Of a DNA stretch of 64,000 bases, positions 21,604 to 33,094 are shown one piece after another. Source of the stretch: Isoetes taiwanensis (lineage: Eukaryota; Streptophyta; Lycopodiopsida; Isoetales; Isoetaceae); the NCBI GenBank assembly GCA_021234155.1, contig JAJEKV010000134.1, forward strand, positions 934,501 to 998,500. The letters are read 5' to 3'. Under the pieces are notes generated by a model. It was given only the letters and a program-made list of their open reading frames with translations, had not been told where the DNA came from and searched no databases. A program made the translations under genes and the position numbers. Position 1 is the stretch's first letter. Every line of letters begins with the position of its first letter.

Positions 21604-22134
21604 CACTACAAGAGAATGGGGCCTATAGTGTCTAGTATATTGGCAAAAATTTTGACACTAAGTGGACCTTCAATATTCTTAAATGGTCAACATCCTGACA
21701 CTAGTAGACGTCATCATTGGTCACTTGGGTGACCATCATTCAGTCAAGATTGTGACAAAAAAAGTTCGACACTAATAGAGTTTCCAACAAACTTGCAACC
21801 TGTACTGTGACAAATTAACATCACAACCTGTACTGTGACAAATTAGCATCACAGATAATACCAGTTTAGTGTCAAGAATATCAACAAGCATTTTGTTGAA
21901 TTCCACAAAAGTTTATGACAAGCTTATATCAGGTTTAAGTATGATTTGTGCCAAAACTACAAATATATAGTGACAAGCTTTGAATTATATATTGTATCAA
22001 AATTACACCAAGGTAATAGACCAGTTACAAGGGCACCAATTGTCTAATAGTATCAACTTAGCAACAAAACTTTGTGAAGAATTAACAAGTACCGTTCTCA
22101 AGATAGTGACAATCTAGCACCAAAACATTGTCAA

Positions 22135-24690
22135 AAAATATCAATACAAACTGATTGCACCTTACAACAATAAAATTTCAAAAATGGGAAAAGTAATAAC
22201 TTTGATAATTGAAGACAAAATAACCAATTTCATTATCTAATAAGGATTGGAATACAACAAAGCAATTGAGCATTGAGTTCGTGCTTCTCATAATACATTT
22301 CAAATGTGCCACCCAACGACCTCTAACTTCAAGTACAAAAGTTAAGTCCTCTTGACTTTCAAAGTCATCTTTATTTTGTTCAAGTTCGTTTCTTTTGCCT
22401 TCATGATTGTCCTCCTCCTGAATAGTTCGATGTAGACATTAGCTCTAATTGAAGGAATTCGATGCAATGCAAAATGCTTTAAAACATATGAAACAATAAA
22501 ACTTCATACCCGTTCTTTATCAGACTCACTATCAATATAGCAAATGTTCTGCATGTAGAATGTTATTTGCATTGAAAGAAATCATAGTTATCACGTCAAA
22601 TACGCTTAATGTGTTCATAACTTCTTTCTCCTTCTTCGGTTTCATCTCAAAGATGATACCTGGGGTTGTCCGTTAACATAGTCCAAGGTTTTAAGCTCAT
22701 TTAAAACTAGAATAATAAATTCTGAGAAATGAACATTTAGTTGCGGCAAAAGTTGAAGCATTTAAAGCTGCAATATCAACTGCAGTAATCATGTCTGCCC
22801 TGCATATTATTACATCATATTGAGGGAGATATATAGGTGCTGCCCTGCATATTATTAGATCATAAGTTTATATGAATTTTGCTTTACTAGCTTATCTCTT
22901 TGCAATTCCCTAAGGATTTTACTGGAGGTTCTCCATCTGCTTGCATCTATATGGCAAAATGGTGTAGAATACTTGGCAATAATAGTACACCTTAGAAATA
23001 AACCTGGATTTTGAAAGCTTGTTACATATTGTGTATATATTGCCTTAGAGACAGATATTGATGCCAAATCAAAGGACTCTAACAGTAGGGAGCATTTAGA
23101 TATATTTGGAGACAATCATGCAGCATTTAGATATAGATGGATTATGGTTCACTCTAAATCGTATAGGAGTGGAATGAAAAGTCAGAGCTCAAAAACTCTG
23201 CACAAATCTAAATGTTTTCTATAAAACAAGCCATGTGCACTATTTAAAGGTTCATAGTGACACAAGAAATCAGAAATGTGCACCAGCTAAAGAATTAGCA
23301 CGAATCAGAAATGCCCATCAGCTAAGAATTTGTAAAGCAGCTAAGGATTTAATACAACAGCTAATTTATAAATGCAGTAGCTAAAGAATTTGTACGCAGC
23401 TAATTCATAAGTGTGCAGCAGCTAAGGAATTGGTGTATTTCAAAGCGAGACATGCATGACACTAATTTAAAGCAAAACCAACCTTCTTGGGCGATCATCT
23501 TCTTTCTCCATGCTTCATATCCACCTTTTGCTATAATTTCCTGTAGCCAATCCTTTGTTGGCATGGACCCCCAATCCTGAAAATGGACCCCCAATCCTGA
23601 AAGTGTACTGTATTTTGAACATCCAAAAGAAAATTGAAGAAATGTATTTGAAAGAAAATCGTCAAAATAATGATGACACTTACAAACTTAGTTTTAATAG
23701 TCATTATGCCTCTAGAGCCAGTCAGTTGCTGCCTTTTGCATTTGAAAGCAACATCTCTTTGTCATTGATAATTCCTACCGACAAAGCCAGCCCTCCAATC
23801 TTATTAAATCTGTGCCAACCAATGCCTTACTGTGCTCACCAATTGCTGCTCGTTGTCTCTGCTCTGTGCCCTGCTACCAGATCTGAAAAAGAAAGATGGT
23901 GAGATCAAGAGCCAAATTAATCAGTACATCCAATGATTTTTGCTCATGCATTCTTCAGATTATCAAAAGAAGATTTGACAGAGCCAGCAAAAAGATCAAG
24001 GAAGAAAATGATACTTTTGTGACCAAGAGTGGCCCAGCTTTGCATTTTCTGAAGTATTTGAAGGCAGTGATGCATCTTTTCGTGACCACAGACCGCTGAG
24101 TAATTTTCCATAGCAAAGATTTTCTGCCATCGCCAAACTGCCATGTCTTCTGCCTTTGCATGCCATAGCTTGCTCTTAATCCTCTGCTTTGAGATTCATA
24201 TTTTTGCCAACCATCTGTGACAAAAGCAGAAAAATGAAAGAGAAGCCTATTTTGTCGCCATCTCTGCCGCTGTGCTTCCACCCTCTGCCGTTACATTTGC
24301 CAAATCCTTTCCCTATTTCATGCTTCATAGATCCGCCACGCCAATCTGCAAGAACCGATCAAGAAGCTACCTGTTTGCCGCCATACCCTGCCATTGATTT
24401 TTTCTTTGCTCTCTTCTGGATGATAACAGCCGCCATTATCAGCCTTCTTCCCTCCTTATTTTTTGCCCTTTTGTTGCCATATTTTTTCCTTACCCCCATC
24501 GCTCACACTATCTCCCCCCGATTGGGGTTATTAAAAGAAAAAAAATGGAAATCCTTCCAAATTTTCCTAAAATCTGGAAGGGTTTCCCATTAAGCACGGA
24601 AGGGTTTCCACAATAATATAATTTTTTTGGGTTTCCAAGGTAGCCATCGGTAATTAATGCTTCGAATTAATGTTCTACCGCTGTTATTGA
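22135..24690. other. CACTA interior, left half: no gene recognised
   Basis: Open frames here are short and compositionally biased. The region 23280-23410 has repeated GCAGCTAA(A)GAATTTGTA units. The interval 24240-24600 is pyrimidine-rich with readable but unrecognised frames. A T-run of about 25 lies at 24692-24718. No transposase motif was found. Confidence 0.35.
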
Positions 24691-24776
24691 AGAGCTTTTT
24701 TTTTTTTTTTTTTTTTTCATAAAAGGATGGAAAACCAGATTAATCACGAAAATTCTGCCCTGATCATGCCCACGCT

Positions 24777-25532
24777 TTGTCTTGTTCTGGTAGATTTAAG
24801 CTCTGCAAAGCTTCAGCTATGGCGGATTTGGTGCTAATCCATGGTGCTTCAGCTATGGCGGATTTGGTACTTCAGCTATGGCGGATTTTGGTGCGGATTT
24901 GGGCAGAAAAGGAAACGAAAATGATGGATTCTTGTCTGCAATCGGGCGTTTCTTCTGTATTTCAAAACGGCGCTCTGTTCTTCGGGTTCTTCAAATCAAA
25001 ACATCCTCTCTTCTTTTCCTTCTTCTCAGCAAAACCTTAGATTCTACTTTGCATCTCTTAAGCACACATTCTTTCCCGAGCTCCGGCAGATCTTTCTTCT
25101 TTATCAAGAAAAATGGCTTCCCTGGGAGGTTTTTCTCGTCTGCTTTGTTTCTCGCTCTGTTTCTTGGATTCATTATGGTCGCTCATGGTGCCCGGCCTTT
25201 ATCCGCCCGTTTAGGCATGGAAATCGACGATTTGTCTTTCGCAGAGCAGCAGCAGGTTGTGGATTTGGGAGAACTCTGCCATTTTGGAACAACGGTATGA
25301 ATCATGCCATAGTTACATTTGCGGATATGTGGCATCAAAAGAATCTGCCTAAAGAATCCATCGAAAATGCTTCAATAGTGAGTTCAGAACTGCATGAAAC
25401 GATTTACAGGCCTGGATTTGACATAGCGGTGCCATTGCCTGCAAATCATCACTTCCGGCAGCTACAGAGTCTGCCCCCTTTGCAGACACAGCTTGGCGCT
25501 CTTACCAGACAGCTTCTTACTGCCGATCCTTA
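24777..25532 (+). pseudogene. Captured exostosin (GT47) gene fragment inside the CACTA element
   Basis: From about 25255 to 25532 one frame reads RTLPFWNNGMNHAIVTFADM, then SIENASIVSSELHETIYRPG and FDIAVPLPANHHF. This closely parallels the exostosin core of EXT-type glycosyltransferases, in which LPLWNNGRNHLIF is followed by ASIS..NFRPNFDVSIPL. The frame stops at 25532, far short of a GT47 domain. Upstream, in another frame, 24878-25300 encodes a Ser/Phe/Leu-rich N-terminus with a hydrophobic stretch (FSSALFLALFLGFIMVAHG) that could be a signal anchor of a type II Golgi protein. The join of the two frames near 25258 might be an exon junction or a break. Three copies of CTTCAGCTATGGCGGATTTG lie at 24808-24890. 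Only part of the gene is present. Confidence 0.65.
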
Positions 25533-26079
25533 AAAACTTACTGAAAATTTTCTTCTTCCAGCGGAATTTGATGCACAGTTTGGAGTTTTTTTGGAAATCT
25601 TGGGAAGATGATCTTTCTATCTATCTCTGTTTCTTTTTGGTATCATATGGCAATGAAATGTCTCCCATTGTGAGGAATACGATTTATCCTTCATTAGAAA
25701 GCTTTTCGCATTACAAAACAAAGCTTTCATTCTCTAGAAAGATTTTTGCAATACAAAGCTTTGATTTTGAAGCTAAGTATATCTGCAATGTTATATGCCT
25801 CTGTTTCATTCATCTATAAATGTTTGTCAAATTCTTCGTCATATGTGGTGTGATACCTTCTGGTTCTATTGAATCCTTCTGGTTCAATTGTCAAATCTTT
25901 TCTTCCTTAGCCTAATACGATCTGGTGCAAAAATCTCCTTGATGCAATTTGAATTTTGTTCTTGAAGTTACTTACAGTCCTTGATGGACGTGCGCTTTAA
26001 TGTCGGGCGTCCGTGTCGAAAAGCGTGAGCCATAAAGGCTCACGTGCGTAACTATGAATTTTTTTTTTTTTTTGTGGAA

Positions 26080-26245
26080 ACCCTTTCTGTTTTCCACGGA
26101 AATCCTTCCGATTTTCAAATATGGAAACCCTTCCGTATTTCCATGGAAACCCTTCCGTATTTCAAAAATTGGAAAATCGAAAGGGTTTTCATGGAAATTC
26201 GGAAGGGCTTCCATGGAAAATCGGAAGGGTTTCCGTGGGAGGCCA
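26080..26245. repeat. Inverted-repeat cluster of GGAAACCCTTCCG units
   Basis: The units GGAAATCCTTCCGATTTTC and GGAAACCCTTCCGTATTTC on the left are answered by GAAAATCGGAAGGGTTTCC on the right, so the transcript could fold into a long hairpin. Diverged single units also occur at 24540-24612 in the same CACTA element. Open frames read through it are low-complexity artefacts. Confidence 0.7.
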
Positions 26246-27439
26246 ACCCAAATCGGGTGTACTTAAAACCATCGGTATCCCATTCCATATGCTATATTTC
26301 ACCTTTTTTTTATCCACCTTATTTTTTCCTATGTTCATGTTTTTGCCATATTATTTTTACCCGTTCACTTAACCGAGGTGCACATCTTGTTGCAATTCTA
26401 GCTATGCCACATGTCTTAGCACGTTAGCTTAATTCCATCTCAACCATGGATCTTCTAACTTTAACGGCTAGAAAAGTTAGAAAAAGCGAAGAAAAATATC
26501 TTTATGCATCCTTCTTCTAGGGCAGATCTTCAAGAGCAGGTGCGTTGGCAGTGGCAAGAAAATAGGGAAGGCACGGCGCCTCAGATGGGCAATGACCAGC
26601 ACCTTCTTGCAATTCAATGAATTCATTTATTTGTAGTTCCCAGAGTTTGTATATATAGGTTATGTACATTACAAGTATCTCATATTTGATGAATCTTGCC
26701 TTCCTAAGAGGTTTTCTCCTTTGTTCACATTGTCAAGTACCCTTCACCATTTACTATTCCCTTTCATCCAACTAGTTCTTAGATGTCCAAATCATTTTTC
26801 AATCGTATCAAGTAATATCCCTTGGTGCAGTACTATATCTTATGTATGAATACACAACACAATTTTGTTGCAATACTAGACACAAAGTTGGATGGCATTC
26901 TGTTGTAAGTCTTAAGAAAATGTTGTAGCGACTTAGTTATAATGTTGTTTAAAAATTGTTGAAAAAGAAAAGGTTGTTACATCTTAGTTATAATACTGTT
27001 CAAAAGTTGTTGCAATAACCCACTTAAATTGCGATAAAAAAAGTTGACAAAAGGATGTCATTGCGTTGGACGAGATGTTTGACACTATGCACTAGATATA
27101 AATTTGACACAACGCAAGCACTTTGTGTCAAGATAGTAGCAGTCGACACAAAATTGTCACTAGACCTATGGCTTATCATAAGGGTTGACACTATACCCCC
27201 CATCCTCTTGTAGTGTTCACAACACCTTTTTAAACATTGAGGAGATCCAGCCATGGCAAGCTCGAGAAGAGCGTATCTATCATCATTCATGTGATGCACC
27301 TTTCTTATGTAGTGGAGATGGCGCTTCAAAGCAGAATGGTGGAGAGGCTAAAAACCTGCCTCTTGTAAAAGAATAGCATAGGGCTCCTAGGATGTAAACA
27401 TTGATTACTATACGATTCTTTCCCTCAATACCACATTTT

Positions 27440-28500
27440 TGTTAAGGGGTATAAGGAATGGTATACTCAGGAGCTATACCATGTTCTTCACAAGTACTCT
27501 TAAACTGAGAATATATAAATCCCCCTCCCCAACTACTATTAGTACATAATCGCTTAATAACTTTTCTAGCCTGTGCCTTCCCCATGCTCTTAGAAGACTT
27601 GACACAGAGATAGAACATACAAATGTTCTACGTGAGAAATCATCCACAAACAATAGGAAATAATGTGCATCACTCAAAGAATAAGGCAGTGGGCCACAAG
27701 CAATGTATACCTTTCATATAGAAAGGGCATCAATGTTTGCTTTTCAATAGCACATGCTCACACACACCCATTGATACAATGCGACTCAATGATCAACAAT
27801 TCTATCAGAGGCCATATCTAACAAATATGGGAAATTAACTGTGCAAAACGGCGATGCCACAGTGCAATAGATTCATCTCCACTGGCAGTCATCACTTAAG
27901 CTCATAAAGATGCCCTCCTCTTAGGCCAACCCTAAGAACACATATCTTGGATGAACCTACACAATCGTCTACCAAACTGAATTGTTAGTCCAAGATCAAC
28001 AAGTCTAGAGGCCTAGACCAGGCACATGCAAAATGCTATGTATAGCTTGTACACCATTAGGAATGTCAATATGGAGATCCCCAATACCTTTGACCTCATG
28101 AGTTGTGTTATCACAAAAAAAAACTAGCTTTCGAACTGTAAGTGGGCAGTAATTCTTCAACCAGTGTCTATGGAATATCATATGTTGTGCTGCTCTAGAA
28201 TCAATAGTAATAGAATCGACAATTCCTATCATACACGCTGCTTCACAAGCAACACTTGCATGCTCATTGTGAATCTCTAGCAAGATTAGCTTCATCCTGA
28301 AATGACTAAAGCTATGTCTTGTGCTCATCAACAAAGTCACTTTCAACATGATTCAACTTTTTACAATAAGTACAAACTACTCCACTTTGGGTTGCTCAAA
28401 ACTTTTGACTAGCACCACCAAGATAACTATTTCAATCTCTGCACGACCTAGACTATGTTTTGTCTCAACACAAATTGACAACAGAGAGGAGATGTTTAGT
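27440..28500 (-). pseudogene. Ty1/Copia relic: zinc knuckle, protease and integrase start
   Basis: On the minus strand, 28385-28325 reads CTYCKKLNHVESDF, a CCHC-knuckle remnant. Then 28240-28005 reads ITIDSRAAQHMIFHRHWLKN and VRKLVFFCDNTTHEVKGIGD, the retropepsin start with DSRA for DSGA, and HIDIPNGVQAIHSILHVPGL. Piece 27677-27474 reads HYFLLFVDDFSRRTFVC, the integrase D motif. Stops and frameshifts throughout. The pieces are collinear, so this is one decayed polyprotein lacking RT and LTRs here. Confidence 0.8.
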
Positions 28501-28582
28501 TGGAAAGCCTGAAGTGGAACACAATAGATACACAATTCGCTCTTGGCAATATAAATGATAAATGGATAAACTCAATTTCATT

Positions 28583-28640
28583 GTAACGGACCCATGGGAG
28601 ACCGCTCGAGTGGATCTGGGTGTCACGTTGTCCACAATGA
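28583..28640 (+). repeat. Fragment of the same LTR family as the TRIM at 11618-12310
   Basis: TGTAACGGACCCATGGGAGA, CCGCTCGAGTGGATCT and GGTGTCAC match, in the opposite orientation, the LTR starts of the TRIM at 11618-12310. Only the first 55 or so bases are preserved. Confidence 0.65.
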
Positions 28641-28743
28641 CGCCATGTATTTTTTTTTTTAACATGACAAAAACTTGGATATACCACGAGATATACATGT
28701 GGTTTAAACACGATGATGGATGACAAATAAGGTGCTTGTGCTT

Positions 28744-28994
28744 AGAGCCAGTTCACATGCGTCAGTCGCTAGAGAGGGGCCCTGTTATACCCTATGGAAA
28801 TTAGCGATGGCCCGTGATGGTGGGCGTTTACATGAGGGTGATGGCTGCGATGGCGCATGTGAATCCACTCTTAGAGCCGCTTCACATGCACCATCGCAGC
28901 CTTCGCCCTCACGTAAAAAGGCTTGCCCTTTTATGCCCATCATCACCCGCCCCTTCTCTAGCGATGGTTGCATTTGCATGTGAACCGGCTCTCA
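28744..28994. repeat. Foldback (MITE-like) element, about 250 bp
   Basis: Outer arms are inverted: AGAGCCAGTTCACATGC at 28744 against the complement of GCATGTGAACCGGCTCT ending at 28993. A second inverted pair lies inside (GGCTGCGATGGCGCATGTGA near 28840 against TTCACATGCACCATCGCAGC near 28890). The structure looks like two related arms joined head to head. No clear target duplication. Confidence 0.55.
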
Positions 28995-29453
28995 CGCACT
29001 TGTGGTTAATTATCTAGGTCTATAGTTGCTTAGTGGTCCCAATAACCATGGATATTTGCTCCTTAGTAATGAGTGGCCGTTTGGATGATAAATTTCTGTA
29101 AACATTTATCGACGAGTATAAAAATCACATGAATGTTATTCTAACAGTTGATTATGTTTTACATGGCGGAAATTTAGCGGACTTTCGGACAGACAAAGCA
29201 GCGGAAAAAGCGACGAAGGCAATCTTTCAAATTTAGCAGGTGCCGCCAAGTTAGAGCCACTCTGTTTTAGTTGTAAGGATTGAGAGGGAAGATGTCGTAC
29301 CGAATTCCGTCCAGGGGAAGAATGGGGAGTTTGTTGAGATTCATGGCATAGAATGCTTTCCCAGCTCGAATCGACCCTAGCCCCTTAACAATATTGCAAG
29401 AACCCAACTGCCAAATAGCAGATTCGCTTCAAGATTTGCAGATTTGTTAGGCT

Positions 29454-29498
29454 ATGGTGCCATGGTCGGGGGAGCTAGGGCGCAGCGTACCGATTTAG
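29454..29498 (+). promoter_or_regulatory. Short upstream ORF overlapping the DUF616 start
   Basis: An ATG at 29454 opens a 14-codon frame that runs past the proposed start at 29462 in another frame and ends at TAG near 29496. An even shorter ATG-GCA-TAG lies near 29343. If the mRNA leader includes them they would lower initiation at 29462. This is inferred only from position. Confidence 0.35.
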
Positions 29499-32400
29499 GG
29501 ATCCAGTTTTCGGCCTCGCCTCTGCTCCGGAAACCCCACTTGGCTATGAAGCCCGCCAATCCGGCTTTGATTCTTCTTCAACCCCAAATGGCTTCTAAGG
29601 ACTGGAAGCTTTGGGGCTTCAGGATTCGCCGAGTTTTCAGTAATCGTAATACTGGATTTTATGGGGCTGCATTGCTCGCTTTTGTATCTCTTATGGTGCT
29701 CATCAAGGATTCTCATCTCATCTCTTTCTACCTGCAACAGCCTTTTCAAGGTGCCTATGTAAATCTTTGTTGATGTATGTTATTGAGTACAACGAATTTT
29801 CTAGATTTCCTAATTTTGCTGGATATGAGCTGCATTTTGCTCTTTTCTATAATAATTGACTGTTTCTAAGACCACAATAACAACAATACCAATGCAACTT
29901 GTTCTAAGATTTATAGTGACTGTTTATCTGCTTTTTCCTAGTCCGCCCCTCGTTTGTTTTTGGCAAACTACTGAAAGTCAACTTCTCTGAGATAAAATGC
30001 CTTATAGGATGGTTTGTCTTTTATCAGATCATCAATTGAATTTGGTTTCACTGCCTTTTGGAGGAATTGCATATCAGAAAAAGGAGCTGGAGAACTGGGA
30101 GGCTCTAAGATCAAATAATTTGAAGAGGTTGCTACCACATGCTATAGATGGAGACGTAAGACATGTGGGAGAAATTGATCAAAAGGAAATTGACCAAATT
30201 GTGATCAGAAGCAATGATGGCAGACACAGCAGACCTTTGCCACCTATAGCAAATGCAGACCCAACCTTACCTCCAGGGCATCCTTGCCAAGATTTCACGC
30301 TTCCACCACCACCAGCAGATAAAAAGAGGACAGGACCTCGGCGTAAGTCTTTCTGCTTGTTAGGGTAGTACAATAAGCAAGTTGGATTGATGAAAGTTTC
30401 TGGTTCCAGCATGTCCGGTTTGTTATCTTCCTGTCAAGGATGCAGTAAAAGAAATGCCCCATGATCGTTCTCCTTCACCCATTTTGAAGAACTTGACATA
30501 TGTTACGAATCAGGGCATATCAACTATAACAAACGGTTCTGATTTTGGAGGCCACCCTAGCTTACAAGACCGCCAGGCATCATATGAAATACAGGAGTCT
30601 ATGCATGTGCATTGTGGGTAAGATTTTTTCTTGAATGTTTGCTAATTTGGAATCTTAAATCTGTTGCCAATTATAATTTGTTTGTTTATGGAACAATCCA
30701 TTAAATATTATTAAAATATTTGCAGATTCGCAAAAGGGAGTAGACCTGGAATTGGTTCTGGTTTTGATATAGATGAAGTAGACCTGTTGGACATGGAAAA
30801 ATGCCATGGAATCATTGTTGTCTCAGCTATATTTGGTACCCTTATTCTGTCTGCCTCATATCTCTTGATTTTCTTCAACCAGAATAACTGATTTGTGTAA
30901 TCATAACGAATATGCAACTAGATGGTAAAATTCATTTGATTTGATTATTTATTTTGCTCAAACTTCAGGTAACTATGATCCAATGCAGCAGCCCAAAAAC
31001 ATAAGTAAACAGGCTATCAGACGAGTGTGTTTTTTTATGTTTGTGGATGAGGAGACTGAGGCCGCGATCAAAAGAGACGATGCATATAAAAACGAAAGAA
31101 AGGTTGGCTTATGGAGGATAGTCACAGTCCATAATTTGCCATTTTCAGATCCTCGTCGTACTGGGAAGGTAAGATGGAAGTATATATAGCATTGTAGGTC
31201 TTAGAATGATGTAGAAGCCACTATTTTAAAGTATCTCTTGCTTCCCACTAGCTTCTTAAAGCATTCTGAGTTTTAGGGGATATCAAATTGTGGAACTATA
31301 AGCCTAATTTCATGTTCTGAAATTATGAATGCAAACGAAAATTAGGAAGGGCTAGACTTTGTTCCTATTGAAAAGGCATTCAAAAATAAGCCTCAGATTT
31401 ACTATAGTTGTGATAATTTGGAAATTTCACAGTGGGTTGCAAGCTGCACTATATGTGGATTTAAGTTCGTTCTACACTCAACCAGGTGCACCGAAAAATA
31501 GTTTAAATGTTCATTCAATCTTGTTTCCTGCAAGCCAGCCAAGAAGCAAGGCTGTGTTTGCTTGTCGGAACGATATGAAAAAGATTTGTCTTCCAGGGAA
31601 ATACTTCCATTTCTCCAGCAAATATTTTCCATTTCCCTGGAACCATGTCATATCCACCAATTTAAGAATGGAAGAAACATTCCTTGTTTGACCCTTGAGA
31701 TAACTATTACAGAGGAGTTTTTTAATTTGATGATTTTCATATATGCAGATTCCAAAGCTATTATTGCATCGCTTGTTTCCAAATGCAAGATTTTCGCTAT
31801 GGATTGATGGCAAACTTGAACTCAATGTTGACCCTTATCAGATTTTGGAAAGGTAAATTAATAGGTAGCAAGTCATGACAAGATTTTCTACGTGTATCTA
31901 TCATGAGGAATGTTTACAACGTGATTATCTAAGAATGGTAAATTGAAATCATTAGTAGACAGAAAATGACATTACAGAGCTCATACAATGCAGAGCCACC
32001 TCAGGAGATGCAGTGATTAGGCAGCCCTGGAATTGTAGCCAGGCTATAGTATATGAAAACATTTTAAATAACAAAATATGTTATGCAACATGAATTGTTC
32101 TATTTTAACTATCTTGAAGTTGATACCAGCCAATTGCTTTTCCAGGTTTCTATGGAGAACTAAAGATACATTTGCCATTTCAAAACACTATAGACGCTTT
32201 GACGTGTATGTAGAGGCTGAGGCTAATAAAGCAGCTGGAAAGTATGACAATGCCTCGATTGATGCTCAGGTAGACTTTTACAGACGGGAAGGTCTAACAC
32301 CATACAGTATCAACAAACTGCCAATTATCAGTGGTAGGTGTCTGTTATGGATAAGACGGTTGTATGTGCTGCTTCTAAAGAACATCCGAATTTGCAGATG

Positions 32401-32873
32401 TTCCAGAAGGCTGTGTAATTATTCGCGAGCATACTCCCATCACCAATTTGTTCACATGTTTGTGGTTCAATGAGGTGGATCGTTTCACATCTCGGGATCA
32501 AATTAGTTTTGCTATTGTGCGAGACAAGATAATGGCAAAGGTCCCATGGCGGATCAACATGTTCCTGGACTGCGAAAGGAGAAACTTTGTTGTGCAGGTT
32601 TGGACATTATGTTCTATAAATCGTGTTTTAGTAAAAGATTAGACATTAACAGATTAATTAGCACTGCAGGGTTATCACAGAGATGTATTGGAACAAAAGA
32701 TGCGCCTGTCACAACCAGAGCTAAAGGCTACCACTGCAAACACTTTGTATAAATCATCAATGCAGCGGAATGCTACATCTAGATCTGCTATTGAAGAACA
32801 ACGAAGGAGGACACATAGGAAACCAGCAAGGACTAGTAGACTAGGTAGGCACAACCAATTGACTAGAACGTGA
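29462..32873 (+). CDS. DUF616 protein, MUCI70/TOD1-like, nine exons
   Basis: Exons: 29462-29750, 30028-30342, 30410-30617, 30726-30835, 30969-31168, 31749-31852, 32146-32333, 32398-32597 and 32670-32873. All introns are GT-AG, the phases agree, and the 1818 bases give 605 residues plus TGA. A basic N-terminus precedes one membrane span (residues about 65-81, FYGAALLAFVSLMVLIK), as in a type II Golgi protein. A Pro-rich stem follows. The conserved domain runs from about 265 to 555: SMHVHCGFAKGSRPGIGSGF, CHGIIVVSAIFGNYDPMQQP, LWRIVTVHNLPFSDPRRTGK, SLWIDGKLELNVDP, FAISKHYRRFDVYVEAEAN, GCVIIREHTPITNLFTCLWF and WRINMFLDCERRNFVVQGYH. In Arabidopsis the family includes MUCI70, a probable hexosyltransferase for seed mucilage, and TOD1, reported as a Golgi alkaline ceramidase. 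Length and stem resemble MUCI70 (about 580 residues). Activity of this copy is inferred. The basic RRRTHRKPARTSR tail is variable. Confidence 0.9.
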
Positions 32874-33094
32874 GATTATTTTAGAAGCATTTTTTTGTGG
32901 CTTGTTATATTCTTTCTAAGAAAAATAAGGATACGAGAATGCAAAAGCTCTGAAACACTCATTGGTCAATCAGTGATATCAAAGGACAACTCCAAATCTC
33001 TTGAGTCTCTGTTGATGGAGATTGATCGCAGGAATGGCCCTCTCAAGCTCTTGGGCTTTTATAGAATAATGTACAGTCCAAATTATTTGTAAGC

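Larger units (their letters stand above)
21604..27215. mobile_element. CACTA (EnSpm-type) transposon, 5.6 kb, probably non-autonomous
   Basis: The left end begins CACTACAAGAGAATGGGG (21604). The right end, read inward on the minus strand, begins CACTACAAGAGGATGGGG (27215 inward), and both continue into TATAGTGTC. TTC flanks both sides (21601-21603 and 27216-27218), the 3-bp duplication expected for CACTA. Subterminal regions carry many short motifs such as TGTGACAAATTA and TGTCAA, left at about 21780-22130 and right at about 26930-27190, the arrangement to which CACTA transposases bind. I could not identify a TNPD/TNPA transposase frame. The interior holds a host-like gene piece at about 24777-25530 and an inverted-repeat cluster at 26080-26245. 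Confidence 0.85.

Noticed and set aside
29942-30027. Additional DUF616 exon starting at 29942
   Set aside because: All readings hit a stop or the wrong frame before the next exon; the acceptor at 30027 keeps the phase.
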